Notes: generated by a model not told the origin, from the letters alone. A stretch of 52,961 nt of DNA from an uncultured Eubacteriales bacterium (GCA_949283695.1 CASDTX010000022.1:1-52961); one strand, 5' to 3'; positions 16,148-24,785 are shown, counted from the first letter of the stretch. Numbers and translations are program-made.

Positions 16148-18043
16148 ATGGCGAAAATCGCGGTTCTTCTTCCCAGAGAGTCCATGCTGGAGCAGGCCAG
16201 GAAGGTAATCGAAGAAGAGAAGATGGATATTCCGATCCTGAAAGTGATTAAGACAGCAGACTCCGTGTATGAGGCGAGAAATGCTGTGGAGAACGGGGCC
16301 GGAATCATTGTGGCAAGAGGCGTGCAGGCTTCTTATATCAAGACATACACAGACATCCCGATTGCAGAGATTGAGATCAGCGGACAGGAGCTGGGCCTGC
16401 TGGTAAAGCGGGCGAAACAGGCGCTTGGAAAAGAGCACCCCTCGATTGCTGTCATCGGCTACCGGAATATGTATAGTGACATGTCCTATTTTGATGAGAT
16501 ATTTGATATTACGCTGAAACCGTATTTCTTCGATGCTATCGAGGAGGCGGAGGAGGCAGTGGGACGGGCCATATCCGAAGGGACGGAACTGATCATCGGA
16601 GGAGACGTTGTCAACGAACTGGCCAGACAGAAAGGGATCCCCGCACTGTTTCTGGAGTCCACGGAAGATTCTATCCGCAACGCGCTGAAAGTTGCGCAGA
16701 GGATGAGTTATACAGCGGAGACCGAGCGCAGCCATATCGCCCAGTTCCAGACATTGCTTGACACGTCCTATAATGGAATCATCAAGATCAGCAGTGATAA
16801 GGAGATTACGATTGTAAACCGTCCGGCAGAGATGCTGTTGGAAAAGGATGCAGATATCCTGGAAGGCAGGAATATCTGCGAGGTGGTGCCTGAATTAAGC
16901 GAAAGCCTGCTGGATTCTGTCTTAAGCGGCAGGCGCGACACGGCGAGTACAACCGTCCGTCTGGGCGAGACGCCGGTCATGATTACAGCAGGCCCGATTC
17001 GGGCGGAGGAGGAGATTACCGGAGCTATCCTTTCCTGCCAGAGACTGTCCGGTACTCCGAAGATTGATGCGGATCAGTCCAGGCTTATGTATCTGAGAGG
17101 ATACCGGGCCGGAGCACATTTCACAGATCCGGAGATGAGCGGCCCTCAGATGCGGCAGTGTGTGGAGCAGGGCCGGATCTTCGCCCTGTCTTCCAATCCG
17201 ATCCTCATCTATGGAGAGTCCGGCACAGGGAAGGAGATCTTCGCCCAGTGCATCCACAACAACAGTGCGTATAAAGGCGGACCCTTTGTAAATGTGAATC
17301 TGGGAGGCATGACAGAAGAGATGCAGATGGAGCGTCTGTTCGGAAACCCGCGGGCAGAGGACGAGACGCTGAAGAAAGGGGCACTTTCCATCAGTGATAT
17401 GGGAACCCTTCTGATCTCTGAGGTCGAGAACTTAACACCGGTGGCGCAGTATCGTCTGTACCGGGCACTGCGGTATAAATCCCTGATCCAGAACGATCTG
17501 GAACGCAGCCAGACGCTCAACAACCGGATCATCGCTACGTCCCTGGGGAATCTTGCGGAACGGGTGGAAGACGGGCTTTTCCGGGAGGATCTCTATTATC
17601 TGCTGAACAGTCTGGTCATCGAGATCCCGCCTCTTCGGGAACGGAAAAAAGATATCGAGAGGATTGTCAACCGGGCCCGGAAGAGATTCGCAGAGAAATA
17701 TTCCCGCTTCCTGCGGATCCCGGAAGATACGATGGAGGTGCTGCGGACCTATGAGTGGCCGGGCAATGAGATTCAGCTGGACGCATTTCTGGAACGGCTG
17801 TTCCTGACTTCTCCGAAGAAGACAGTGGGAGAGGCATACGTACGGTCTCTGCTGGAGGAACTCTACCCCAGGAAGCTGCGGGACGAGAACGGCCAGGAAG
17901 TGATATACAGGGATCCGGAAGCCATGCGGCTTGCAGAGCTTCTGGAGAAATATCACGGAAGCCGTTCCCGGGCTGCCCAGGAGCTCGGAATCAGTACCAC
18001 CACTCTGTGGAGGCGAATGAAGAAACTCGGTGTCACCGGCTGA
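16148..18043 (+). CDS. PrpR_N/PAS/AAA+/Fis regulator with degenerate sigma-54 core
   Basis: A 631-aa multidomain regulator. Residues 1-190 match the PrpR_N sensor fold (ARGVQASYIKTYTDIPIAEIE). About 200-310 is a PAS domain (DTSYNGIIKISSDKEITIVN). About 330-560 is an AAA+ module with Walker A GESGTGKE (356-363), and the C-terminus is a Fis-type HTH (SRSRAAQELGISTTTLWRRM). The AAA+ core is unusual. The GAFTGA loop that contacts sigma-54 is missing, Walker B reads GTLLISEVE with Ser424 in place of Asp, and the arginine-finger motif is FREDLYYLLN with Leu485 for Arg. It may therefore act without sigma-54, as TyrR does. Its neighbours imply control of aldarate genes. Its end overlaps the convergent lysR by 11 bases. 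Confidence 0.85.
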   Translation: MAKIAVLLPRESMLEQARKVIEEEKMDIPILKVIKTADSVYEARNAVENGAGIIVARGVQASYIKTYTDIPIAEIEISGQELGLLVKRAKQALGKEHPSIAVIGYRNMYSDMSYFDEIFDITLKPYFFDAIEEAEEAVGRAISEGTELIIGGDVVNELARQKGIPALFLESTEDSIRNALKVAQRMSYTAETERSHIAQFQTLLDTSYNGIIKISSDKEITIVNRPAEMLLEKDADILEGRNICEVVPELSESLLDSVLSGRRDTASTTVRLGETPVMITAGPIRAEEEITGAILSCQRLSGTPKIDADQSRLMYLRGYRAGAHFTDPEMSGPQMRQCVEQGRIFALSSNPILIYGESGTGKEIFAQCIHNNSAYKGGPFVNVNLGGMTEEMQMERLFGNPRAEDETLKKGALSISDMGTLLISEVENLTPVAQYRLYRALRYKSLIQNDLERSQTLNNRIIATSLGNLAERVEDGLFREDLYYLLNSLVIEIPPLRERKKDIERIVNRARKRFAEKYSRFLRIPEDTMEVLRTYEWPGNEIQLDAFLERLFLTSPKKTVGEAYVRSLLEELYPRKLRDENGQEVIYRDPEAMRLAELLEKYHGSRSRAAQELGISTTTLWRRMKKLGVTG

Positions 18044-18980
18044 CAGGATCAGCAGGGGCGCGGCGGAAAGAAGAGCCGGACCAGTACTCTGCGGCCAGGG
18101 AGATCAGTTCCCTGGCCGCTCTGCTTAAGTACCGCCTGCTGAGAAAGCAGGCACACACTTCCCACTTCGGATGGGAGGAGAGACAGAAGAACCGAATTCC
18201 TTCCAGAGAAGGATCTGCATAGGAAGCGGGGACGAATCCGCAGCAGATTCCCGCCTGGATCATGGTGATGATGGTGTTCGTGCTGGAGGTTTCGAAGAGC
18301 ACGTTCGGCTGAAAACCTGCCTCTTCAAACAGATGGTCTACAAGTCTGCGCACAGTGGACTGCTGATAAATCAAAACAAAGGGAAGATCTTTTAGCAAAC
18401 CAAGGGGCACAGATGCAAAATCCGCCCACTCTCCCGCTGGTTTCCCGTTCAGGACAGCCCCGTTCGGAACTGCCAGAAAGATCTCCTCCTCGCAGAGTGC
18501 AGTGTAAGAGAGAAAAGACTTCTTCTGCTCCGGAAATACCGTAACAAATCCGATGTCCAGGATGCCGGAGGCGATCTGTTTCTCCTGGGCATGGACGCTG
18601 AGTTCCAGAGGGGTCAGGTGAACATTTGGGAAAGCCTGGTGAAAGCTGGGATAGAGAGCAGAGAACATGCGGCTGCCCCGGTTGGGGGTGAAGCCTACAG
18701 ACAGCTGGCCCGTCTTCAAGTCCGCGATGTCACGGATCTGACGGTAAGCATCCTCTTTCATTTGCAGCATCTTCCGGGCAGCTGTAAGATAGATTTCTCC
18801 TGCCTGAGTAGGAATGCACTCCGTACGCGTGCGGTAGAAGAGCGGAGTCTCCAGTTCCTTTTCCAGTTTCAGAAGCTGCTGATTCAGGGCGGACTGCGTG
18901 AGAAAGAGCTTGTCAGCGGCTTTCGTAATATTCTTTTCCTCTGCGATTGCTATGATATATTCCAATTGTTTTAAATTCAT
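18033..18980 (-). CDS. LysR-family transcriptional regulator
   Basis: A 315-aa LTTR. The N-terminal winged helix is typical (MNLKQLEYIIAIAEEKNITKAADKLFLTQSALNQQLLKLE), followed by a periplasmic-binding-protein-like effector domain (LKTGQLSVGFTPNRGSRM...). It is transcribed away from garD with 116 bases between the starts, and a palindromic LTTR box lies there. It most likely controls garD and itself in response to an aldarate or its breakdown product. An 11-bp perfect hairpin (18091-18101 with 18109-18119) lies inside its 3' end and may weaken read-through from the convergent regulator gene. Confidence 0.9.
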   Translation of the reverse strand: MNLKQLEYIIAIAEEKNITKAADKLFLTQSALNQQLLKLEKELETPLFYRTRTECIPTQAGEIYLTAARKMLQMKEDAYRQIRDIADLKTGQLSVGFTPNRGSRMFSALYPSFHQAFPNVHLTPLELSVHAQEKQIASGILDIGFVTVFPEQKKSFLSYTALCEEEIFLAVPNGAVLNGKPAGEWADFASVPLGLLKDLPFVLIYQQSTVRRLVDHLFEEAGFQPNVLFETSSTNTIITMIQAGICCGFVPASYADPSLEGIRFFCLSSHPKWEVCACFLSRRYLSRAARELISLAAEYWSGSSFRRAPADPVSR

Positions 18981-19000
18981 GAGGTTCCTCCTGTATTAAT

Positions 19001-19015
19001 CTTAATTTAATTAAG
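19001..19015. promoter_or_regulatory. LysR-type operator (T-N11-A palindrome)
   Basis: CTTAAT-TTA-ATTAAG is a perfect palindrome with the T-N11-A form of LTTR boxes, centred about 30 bases upstream of lysR's ATG and about 29 bases upstream of the garD -35. A divergent operator position like this is standard for LysR regulators that control the opposite gene. Confidence 0.6.
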
Positions 19016-19036
19016 GATAAGATAAATATATCGAAT

Positions 19037-19065
19037 TTTACTTAAGAATACAATGGAATTATAAT
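19037..19065 (+). promoter_or_regulatory. Promoter of garD
   Basis: TTTACT (19037-19042) and a perfect TATAAT (19060-19065) are 17 bases apart. The octamer ATAAGATA (19017-19024) lies just upstream and recurs at the gudD promoter. Confidence 0.7.
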
Positions 19066-19096
19066 AAAGTCAGAAAAACAAAGGAGGTACTTGCTT

Positions 19097-20623
19097 ATGG
19101 AAGCAAAGAAAAAGCCCCTCGTCGTCCAGATCAGCGATAAGGATAACGTGGCAATTGCAGTGAAAGAGATTCCCGCGGGGACAGAGGTAAGGGAAGGGCT
19201 TGCTGCAAATCACCAGATTCCCCAGGCACACAAAATCGCTCTGACAGATATTGGTGCGGGAGAGCCGGTCATCCGCTATGGAGTGATCCTGGGATTTGCC
19301 AAAGAGCCGATCCGGAAAGGGGACTGGATCAATGAGTTCATGCTGGATCTGCCAAACCCGCCCTCGGTAGAGCATATGGAGTGGGGGAAAAACATTGTGA
19401 CCGACCTGCCGGAACCGCCCTGCACGACCTTCGAAGGATACAGGAATCCCGATGGCGGGTATGCAGGAACCAGGAATATTCTGGGGATCAGTACGACTGT
19501 GCAGTGTGTGACCGGCGTGCTCAATGTGGCTGTGAAGAAAATGCGGGAAGAGCTTCTGCCGAAATATCCCAACGTGGATGCAATCGTGCCGATTAACCAC
19601 GCTTATGGCTGCGGGGTAGCCATCCATGCACCGGAAGCGGTGATTCCGATCCGCACGCTGCGCAATCTGGCCAAACATCCGAATTTCGGGGGCCAGCTGA
19701 TGGTTGTGGGCCTGGGATGCGAGAAGCTGACAGTGGAAATGCTTCTTGACGAGGCGGATATCAGCCCGGAGAATGTGATCATTCTTCAGGAGCAGAAAGG
19801 CTTTGATGCCATGATCGATGCTCTTATGGCTATGGCGGAGAAGAAACTGCAGATTCTAAATGAGCGGAAACGAGAGGTGCTGCCTCTTTCAGACCTGTGC
19901 ATCGGCATGCAGTGCGGCGGCAGCGACGCGTTTTCCGGCGTGTCGGCTAACCCGTCTGCAGGATACGCGGCAGACATGCTGGTAAAGGGCGGCGCTACGG
20001 TGATGTTTTCCGAAGTGACAGAAGTGCGCGACGGCGTTCATTTCATCGCAGAGCGGTGTGTCAGCGAGGAGGTCTGTCAGAAGCTTTCCGGCGAGATGCA
20101 GTGGTATGATCACTACCTGGCAGAAGGTGAGGTAGACCGAAGCGCCAATCCGACGCCAGGCAACAAGAAGGGCGGGCTGTGTAATATCGTGGAGAAGGCC
20201 ATGGGCTCGATCGCAAAATCCGGAACCTCCCCTATTGTGGAAGTGCTCTCCCCGGCGGAGCGTCCGACGAAGCACGGGATGATCTATGCTGCCACACCGG
20301 CCAGCGATATCGTCTGCGGACCCTGCCAGCTGGCATCCGGCATCACGCTGCAGGTATTCATGACCGGCAGAGGGACGCCGTACGGACTGGCCGCTGCGCC
20401 TGTGATCAAGGTGTGCTCCCGGAATGAGATGAAGGAGCAGTGGCAGGATCTGATCGATGTGAATGCCGGCCCGATTACCACCGGAGATGCTACAATTCAG
20501 GACATCGGAACGGAGCTGTTCCATAAAATCATCGCTGTGGCAAGTGGAAAAGAACAATGCTTTGCAGAGAAATACGGCCTTCACAACGATCTGTGCATAT
20601 TCAATCCGGCGCCGATCACCTAG
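19097..20623 (+). CDS. garD: Galactarate dehydratase (UxaA/GarD family)
   Basis: A 508-aa iron-dependent dehydratase that removes water from D-galactarate to give 5-keto-4-deoxy-D-glucarate. The N-terminal SAF domain (residues about 10-95) is followed by the catalytic UxaA/GarD region with FEGYRNPDGGYAGTRN, INHAYGCGVAIH, LGCEKL, MQCGGSDAFSGVSANPS and GPCQLASGITLQVFMTGRGTPYG. The conserved Cys and His residues are kept. Altronate dehydratase is a close relative; the glucarate genes alongside favour galactarate. ATG 19097 is chosen because AGGAGG (19082-19087) is 9 bases upstream; TTG 19091 is too near. It has its own promoter and terminator. Confidence 0.87.
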   Translation: MEAKKKPLVVQISDKDNVAIAVKEIPAGTEVREGLAANHQIPQAHKIALTDIGAGEPVIRYGVILGFAKEPIRKGDWINEFMLDLPNPPSVEHMEWGKNIVTDLPEPPCTTFEGYRNPDGGYAGTRNILGISTTVQCVTGVLNVAVKKMREELLPKYPNVDAIVPINHAYGCGVAIHAPEAVIPIRTLRNLAKHPNFGGQLMVVGLGCEKLTVEMLLDEADISPENVIILQEQKGFDAMIDALMAMAEKKLQILNERKREVLPLSDLCIGMQCGGSDAFSGVSANPSAGYAADMLVKGGATVMFSEVTEVRDGVHFIAERCVSEEVCQKLSGEMQWYDHYLAEGEVDRSANPTPGNKKGGLCNIVEKAMGSIAKSGTSPIVEVLSPAERPTKHGMIYAATPASDIVCGPCQLASGITLQVFMTGRGTPYGLAAAPVIKVCSRNEMKEQWQDLIDVNAGPITTGDATIQDIGTELFHKIIAVASGKEQCFAEKYGLHNDLCIFNPAPIT

Positions 20624-20680
20624 AAAATACAGGAGATCCTGAGGAGATATGACAGAACAGAAGACGTGAAATAAAAATAC

Positions 20681-20733
20681 AAAAAACAGGTGCTCAGGCA
20701 GGACCGATGATGCTCGCCGGACACCTGTTTTTT
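20681..20733 (+). terminator. Intrinsic terminator of garD
   Basis: AAAAAACAGGTG (20681-20692) pairs with CACCTGTTTTTT (20722-20733), a 12-bp stem whose distal arm is the T tract. Confidence 0.85.
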
Positions 20734-20820
20734 GCGTGTTCTGCATGGATTCTGCAACAACTTGAAAGGACCTGTTTCGGGAAATGAAAGGAATGCAATT
20801 GTGCAAGAAATTCTCCCTAA

Positions 20821-20870
20821 TATCTTATCTACTATGCGAATTGTTTATTTTTATCTGTAAGTATAAGATA
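20821..20870 (+). promoter_or_regulatory. Promoter and symmetric operator candidate of the gudD operon
   Basis: TTGTTT (20841-20846) and TAAGAT (20864-20869) are 17 bases apart. The promoter is bracketed by TATCTTAT (20821-20828) and ATAAGATA (20863-20870), a perfect 8-bp inverted repeat whose right arm covers the -10. The same octamer stands upstream of the garD promoter. Confidence 0.55.
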
Positions 20871-20920
20871 GAGACAGATCAAATGATCCGCGCGGAAACG
20901 ATCATCAGGAGGGATAAAAT

Positions 20921-22243
20921 ATGACACCAACAATTGAAAAAATGGAAGTTTTTCCTGTGGCCGGGAAAGACAGTATGCTTCTCAATCTGAGTGGGGCACA
21001 TGCACCTTACTTTACAAGAAATATCGTGATTCTGACAGACAGTGAAGGAAATACCGGAGTCGGAGAAGTTCCGGGAGGACAGAAGATCACGAAAGGCCTG
21101 GAAGAGGTCAAACATCTTGTAGAAGGAACAAGCCTCGGTGAATATAAGAATACACTGCTGAAAGTGAAGAATGCACTGGCGGATGAGTCTGATGTAAGAG
21201 GGCAGCAGACCTTTGACCTGAGAACTGGCGTTCATGTAGTTACGGCAGTGGAAGCGCCGCTTCTGGATCTTCTTGGAAAATATCTGGGCGTTCCGGCATG
21301 TACGCTCCTGGGAGACGGACAGATCAGAGATAAGGTGCTCGTTCTCGGCTACCTGTTCTTCATCGGTGACCGCAATAAGACAGATCTTCCATATGCGTCA
21401 GAGCCGGATTCTGACTGCGCCTGGTACCGACTGCGTCACGAAGAAGCGCTCACTCCGGAGGCGGTTGTGGCGCTGGCGAAGGCAGCGAAGGAGAAATATG
21501 GATTTAATGATTTTAAATTAAAGGGCGGCGTTCTGGAAGGAAAGGAAGAGATCAAGGCCATCCGTGCTCTGAAGGAGGCATTTCCGGAGGCGAGGATCAC
21601 CCTGGATCCGAACGGCGGCTGGCTCTTAAAGGATGCGGTAGAATTGTGCAAAAATATGCATGGTATTCTTACATACTGTGAGGATCCCTGCGGAGCGGAG
21701 GGCGCGTTCTCAGGACGTGAAATCATGGCTGAGTTCCGTCACGCGACCGGACTTCCCACAGCAACGAACATGATCGCGACAGACTGGAGACAGATGTGGC
21801 ATTCGGTTACTCTGCAGTCAGTAGATATTCCCCTTGCGGATCCGCACTTCTGGACTATGGCCGGCTCCGTCAGAGTGGGACAGATGTGCAGTGAGTTCGG
21901 CCTGACCTGGGGCGCACATTCGAACAATCACTTCGATATCTCGCTGGCGATGGTGGCGCAGACAGCAGCGGCAGTACCGGGGAATGTCAATGCGATTGAT
22001 ACGCACTGGATCTGGCAGGAGGGCGCAGAGCGTCTGACCAAAGAACCGATGCAGATCGCAGACGGATACATCGAGATTCCGAAGAAGCCGGGACTTGGCG
22101 TTGAGGTAGACCGGGAGCAGGTATTAAAAGCCCATGAGCTGTACAAAGAGAATTGTCTCGGGGCAAGAGATGATTCCATTGGAATGCAGTATCTCATTCC
22201 CGGATGGAAATTCGATCCCAAGAAGCCCTGCCTTGTAAGATAA
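20921..22243 (+). CDS. gudD: Glucarate dehydratase
   Basis: A 440-aa enolase-superfamily enzyme, Mg2+-dependent, that converts D-glucarate (or L-idarate) to 5-keto-4-deoxy-D-glucarate. The capping domain holds [16 protein letters not shown] and the GEVPGG loop. The barrel carries the KxK base pair K199/K201 (FKLKGG), the metal ligand D229 in LDPNGGW, the CEDPCG strand, ATNMIATDW and the His base H333 in [10 protein letters not shown]. All catalytic positions are in place and length is normal. ATG 20921 follows AGGAGGG. It heads a three-gene operon with a GntP-type permease and a DapA-family aldolase. Confidence 0.95.
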   Translation: MTPTIEKMEVFPVAGKDSMLLNLSGAHAPYFTRNIVILTDSEGNTGVGEVPGGQKITKGLEEVKHLVEGTSLGEYKNTLLKVKNALADESDVRGQQTFDLRTGVHVVTAVEAPLLDLLGKYLGVPACTLLGDGQIRDKVLVLGYLFFIGDRNKTDLPYASEPDSDCAWYRLRHEEALTPEAVVALAKAAKEKYGFNDFKLKGGVLEGKEEIKAIRALKEAFPEARITLDPNGGWLLKDAVELCKNMHGILTYCEDPCGAEGAFSGREIMAEFRHATGLPTATNMIATDWRQMWHSVTLQSVDIPLADPHFWTMAGSVRVGQMCSEFGLTWGAHSNNHFDISLAMVAQTAAAVPGNVNAIDTHWIWQEGAERLTKEPMQIADGYIEIPKKPGLGVEVDREQVLKAHELYKENCLGARDDSIGMQYLIPGWKFDPKKPCLVR

Positions 22244-22262
22244 GCGGCAGACTGAGAGTTTC

Positions 22263-22306
22263 TTCTGCCTGCCCGGGCCGTGAGGGGGACGGCTGTGCAG
22301 GCAGAA
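22263..22306 (+). other. Intercistronic hairpin gudD-gntP
   Basis: TTCTGCCTGC (22263-22272) pairs with GCAGGCAGAA (22297-22306), and GCCGT (22277-22281) pairs with ACGGC (22289-22293). No T tract follows, so it is more likely an mRNA-stability or processing element than a terminator. Confidence 0.55.
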
Positions 22307-22340
22307 GCAGAACAGAGAAAAAAGGATAAGGAGAGAAACT

Positions 22341-23750
22341 ATGAGCGAATCAACGAGAATGCTTCTGGGGCTTGCCATCGGTATTATACTGATGATCATC
22401 CTTGTAATGAAGACAAAGATCCATACATTTATCGCCCTGCTGCTGGCAGCAGTCGTAACTGGTCTGATCGGGGGAATGTCACCGGCAGATGTCACACTTG
22501 CAGACGGAACGACTCAGGTAGGACTGCTCACTGCGATTGAGGACGGGTTCGGAAATACGCTGAAAAGCACAGGTATTATCATCGGTTTGGGGGTTATGAT
22601 GGGCGGTATCCTGGAGAAATCCGGAGCTGCAGAGAAGCTGGCCTACAGTTTTATCCGGGCGGTTGGAAAGAAGAAAGAAGAGTGGGCACTGGCAATCACA
22701 GGATGGTTCATCTCCATTCCGGTATTCGCGGATTCTGCGATTGTCATCTTTGCACCTCTCTGCAAAGCGATTTCAAAGGTGACAGGAAAGTCGGTGATCG
22801 GACTCGCACTGGCACTTGCCTGCGGCCTTCAGCTGACACATTGTATGGTGCCGCCGACTCCGGGCCCGCTGACCGCAGCCGGAATGCTTAGTGTAGATGT
22901 AGGACAGATGATTATTGCAGGTGCAGTGCTGTCTATCCCAATGCTGTGTGTGGTTGTATTTTATGATAAATGGATTGGAAAACAGATCTATCAGATCCCG
23001 TTAAGTGACGGAACATTTGAGAGAAAACCGTATAAGAAAGAATATATCAAGTCCATGGAAGAACTGGAACGTCTGATGGGCGAGAAGAAACTTCCGCCCC
23101 TGTGGGCATCTATGGCTCCGATCGTAGTGCCTCTGATTATGATTCTTCTCAAGACGGTTGCTGATTTCGTGGGAATGGAAGATGGGATCATTTATACGCT
23201 GATCTCGCTGTTCGGCGAACCAGTGATCGCACTTGGGATCGGTACGGTACTGGCAATCTACGGCCTTGTAAAGAAAGAAGAGAATAAAACCGTTATCGGA
23301 ATGATGGACGGCGCGATTAAAGATACAGGAATCATCATGCTGATCACAGGAGCCGGCGGGAGCCTCGGAAATGTGATCAAAGTCAGCGGGATCGGCGATG
23401 TCCTGGGAGAAGCTGTCATTAACTGGCCGATTCCGGCGATCCTCATCCCGTTTATCATCGCGGCACTGATGAGAATCGCTCTGGGATCCGCGACTGTTGC
23501 GATCACAACCGCGGCGTCTCTGACAGCGCCTCTGATGGCAGCCATCGGCGTCAGCCCGATTCTGCTTGCGCAGTCCTGCTGTATTGGAGCAATTTCATTC
23601 TCCTACTTTAATGACAGCGGTTTCTGGGTATTCAACGGGATGTTCGGTCTGACAGAGCTGAAAGACCAGGTTCGCTGCAAGACAGCGGTATCCATGATCA
23701 TGGCCGGCGTTGGGATTGTAGAACTGATGATTGCACAGTTCATATTATAA
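22341..23750 (+). CDS. GntP-family permease (probable aldarate uptake)
   Basis: A 469-aa polytopic membrane protein of the gluconate:H+ symporter family, with twelve or more hydrophobic segments. Family marks include GLGVMMGGILEKSGAAEKLA, the SIPVFADSAIVIFAPL segment, LQLTHCMVPPTPGPLTAAGML and SFSYFNDSGFWVFNGMFGL. GntP members bring in gluconate and other sugar acids. In an operon with gudD, uptake of glucarate or galactarate is the simplest reading. The start follows AAGGAGAG. Hairpins flank the gene in both intercistronic gaps. No major-facilitator GudP/GarP carrier is present. Confidence 0.88.
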   Translation: MSESTRMLLGLAIGIILMIILVMKTKIHTFIALLLAAVVTGLIGGMSPADVTLADGTTQVGLLTAIEDGFGNTLKSTGIIIGLGVMMGGILEKSGAAEKLAYSFIRAVGKKKEEWALAITGWFISIPVFADSAIVIFAPLCKAISKVTGKSVIGLALALACGLQLTHCMVPPTPGPLTAAGMLSVDVGQMIIAGAVLSIPMLCVVVFYDKWIGKQIYQIPLSDGTFERKPYKKEYIKSMEELERLMGEKKLPPLWASMAPIVVPLIMILLKTVADFVGMEDGIIYTLISLFGEPVIALGIGTVLAIYGLVKKEENKTVIGMMDGAIKDTGIIMLITGAGGSLGNVIKVSGIGDVLGEAVINWPIPAILIPFIIAALMRIALGSATVAITTAASLTAPLMAAIGVSPILLAQSCCIGAISFSYFNDSGFWVFNGMFGLTELKDQVRCKTAVSMIMAGVGIVELMIAQFIL

Positions 23751-23754
23751 TCTG

Positions 23755-23811
23755 GCAGCAGTTCAGCGGTACTGTGTGCAGGTTGGCGAATGGTACGGCC
23801 TGAACTGCTGC
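23755..23811 (+). other. Intercistronic hairpin gntP-aldolase
   Basis: GCAGCAGTTCAG (23755-23766) pairs perfectly with CTGAACTGCTGC (23800-23811), a 12-bp stem with a 33-base partly structured loop. No T tract follows, so read-through into the aldolase gene is expected. Confidence 0.55.
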
Positions 23812-23839
23812 AAAATCTGCGAGAAAAGGAGAGAGAAAA

Positions 23840-24730
23840 ATGGCATTTGTACCAAGAGGAGTGATTCCTCCGATCATTACGCCTCTGACGGATGACGGAG
23901 AAGTGAATTATGATGTGTTAAGACAGATGGTGAATCATCTGATTGAGCAGGGGGTCCACGGGCTGTTCCCTCTGGGCACCACAGGGGAGTTTTATGCATT
24001 TGACGATGATACATATCGGAAGATCCTGGAAACCGTTGTCGACGAGACTAAAGGACGTGTTCCGGTATACGGAGGCGCAAACCATATTACCACAAGGGGC
24101 GTGATCCGGCTGGTGAAGATCTGCGAAGAAGTGGGCGTAGACGCGGTGTCTGTTCTGACCCCGATGTTTGTATCCCAGACACAGGATGAGCTGTATGCCT
24201 ATTTTGCAGAGATCGCGGCAAGTACCTCGCTTCCGATCATCCTCTATAATAACAAGCCCAAGACAAATGTAACGATTGAGCCTGCTACTGTGGCAAAACT
24301 GGCTCAGATTGACAATATTGTGGCTGTCAAAGACAGCACGGGAGATATGACGAATGCGGCTGAGTATATCCGACTCACAAGGAATTGTGATAATTTCCAT
24401 GTCCTTATGGGAAGAGATACGCTGATTTATGCAGCGCTCTGCTACGGGGCGAGCGGAGCCATCGCATCCTGCGCCAATGTAGCGCCAAGGATTGCGGCGG
24501 ATATTTACGACAAATATATGGCCGGCGATCTGGCCGGTGCGCTGGAGGCACAGTTCACGCTGGCACCTCTGCGGATCGCATGCAATATGGGAACCTTCCC
24601 GGCTGTGATCAAGGAAGGACTGGTGCAGGAAGGCATCCCGGTAGGCAAATGTCTGGCTCCGATCGCAGAGCTGAAACCAGAAGAAAAAGAGAAGCTGCAT
24701 CAAGTTCTGGAAGACATGGGCCTGGTATAA
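23840..24730 (+). CDS. DapA-family lyase, candidate 5-keto-4-deoxy-glucarate aldolase
   Basis: A 296-aa class I (Schiff-base) TIM-barrel enzyme of the dihydrodipicolinate synthase/N-acetylneuraminate lyase family. The pyruvate-binding GTTGE motif lies in FPLGTTGEFYAF, the catalytic tyrosine is Y136 (LYNNKPKTN) and the lysine is K164 (AVKDSTGD). It is the last gene of the gudD operon. Family members include lysine synthesis DapA, sugar-acid aldolases and KdgD-type decarboxylating dehydratase. Because garR is in the cluster and garL is not, retro-aldol cleavage to pyruvate plus tartronate semialdehyde is the best guess. This is inference from context; true DapA would be expected in lysine operons. 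Confidence 0.8.
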   Translation: MAFVPRGVIPPIITPLTDDGEVNYDVLRQMVNHLIEQGVHGLFPLGTTGEFYAFDDDTYRKILETVVDETKGRVPVYGGANHITTRGVIRLVKICEEVGVDAVSVLTPMFVSQTQDELYAYFAEIAASTSLPIILYNNKPKTNVTIEPATVAKLAQIDNIVAVKDSTGDMTNAAEYIRLTRNCDNFHVLMGRDTLIYAALCYGASGAIASCANVAPRIAADIYDKYMAGDLAGALEAQFTLAPLRIACNMGTFPAVIKEGLVQEGIPVGKCLAPIAELKPEEKEKLHQVLEDMGLV

Positions 24731-24785
24731 GGCTGGGATGCCAAATATAGAACCGATCAGACAGAAACCAGATCAAATCTAAATC

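Noticed and set aside
18091-18119. An intrinsic terminator for the PrpR_N regulator gene
   Set aside because: The 11-bp perfect stem is real, but it lies inside the lysR coding region and lacks a T tract; it is mentioned only as a possible weak stop.
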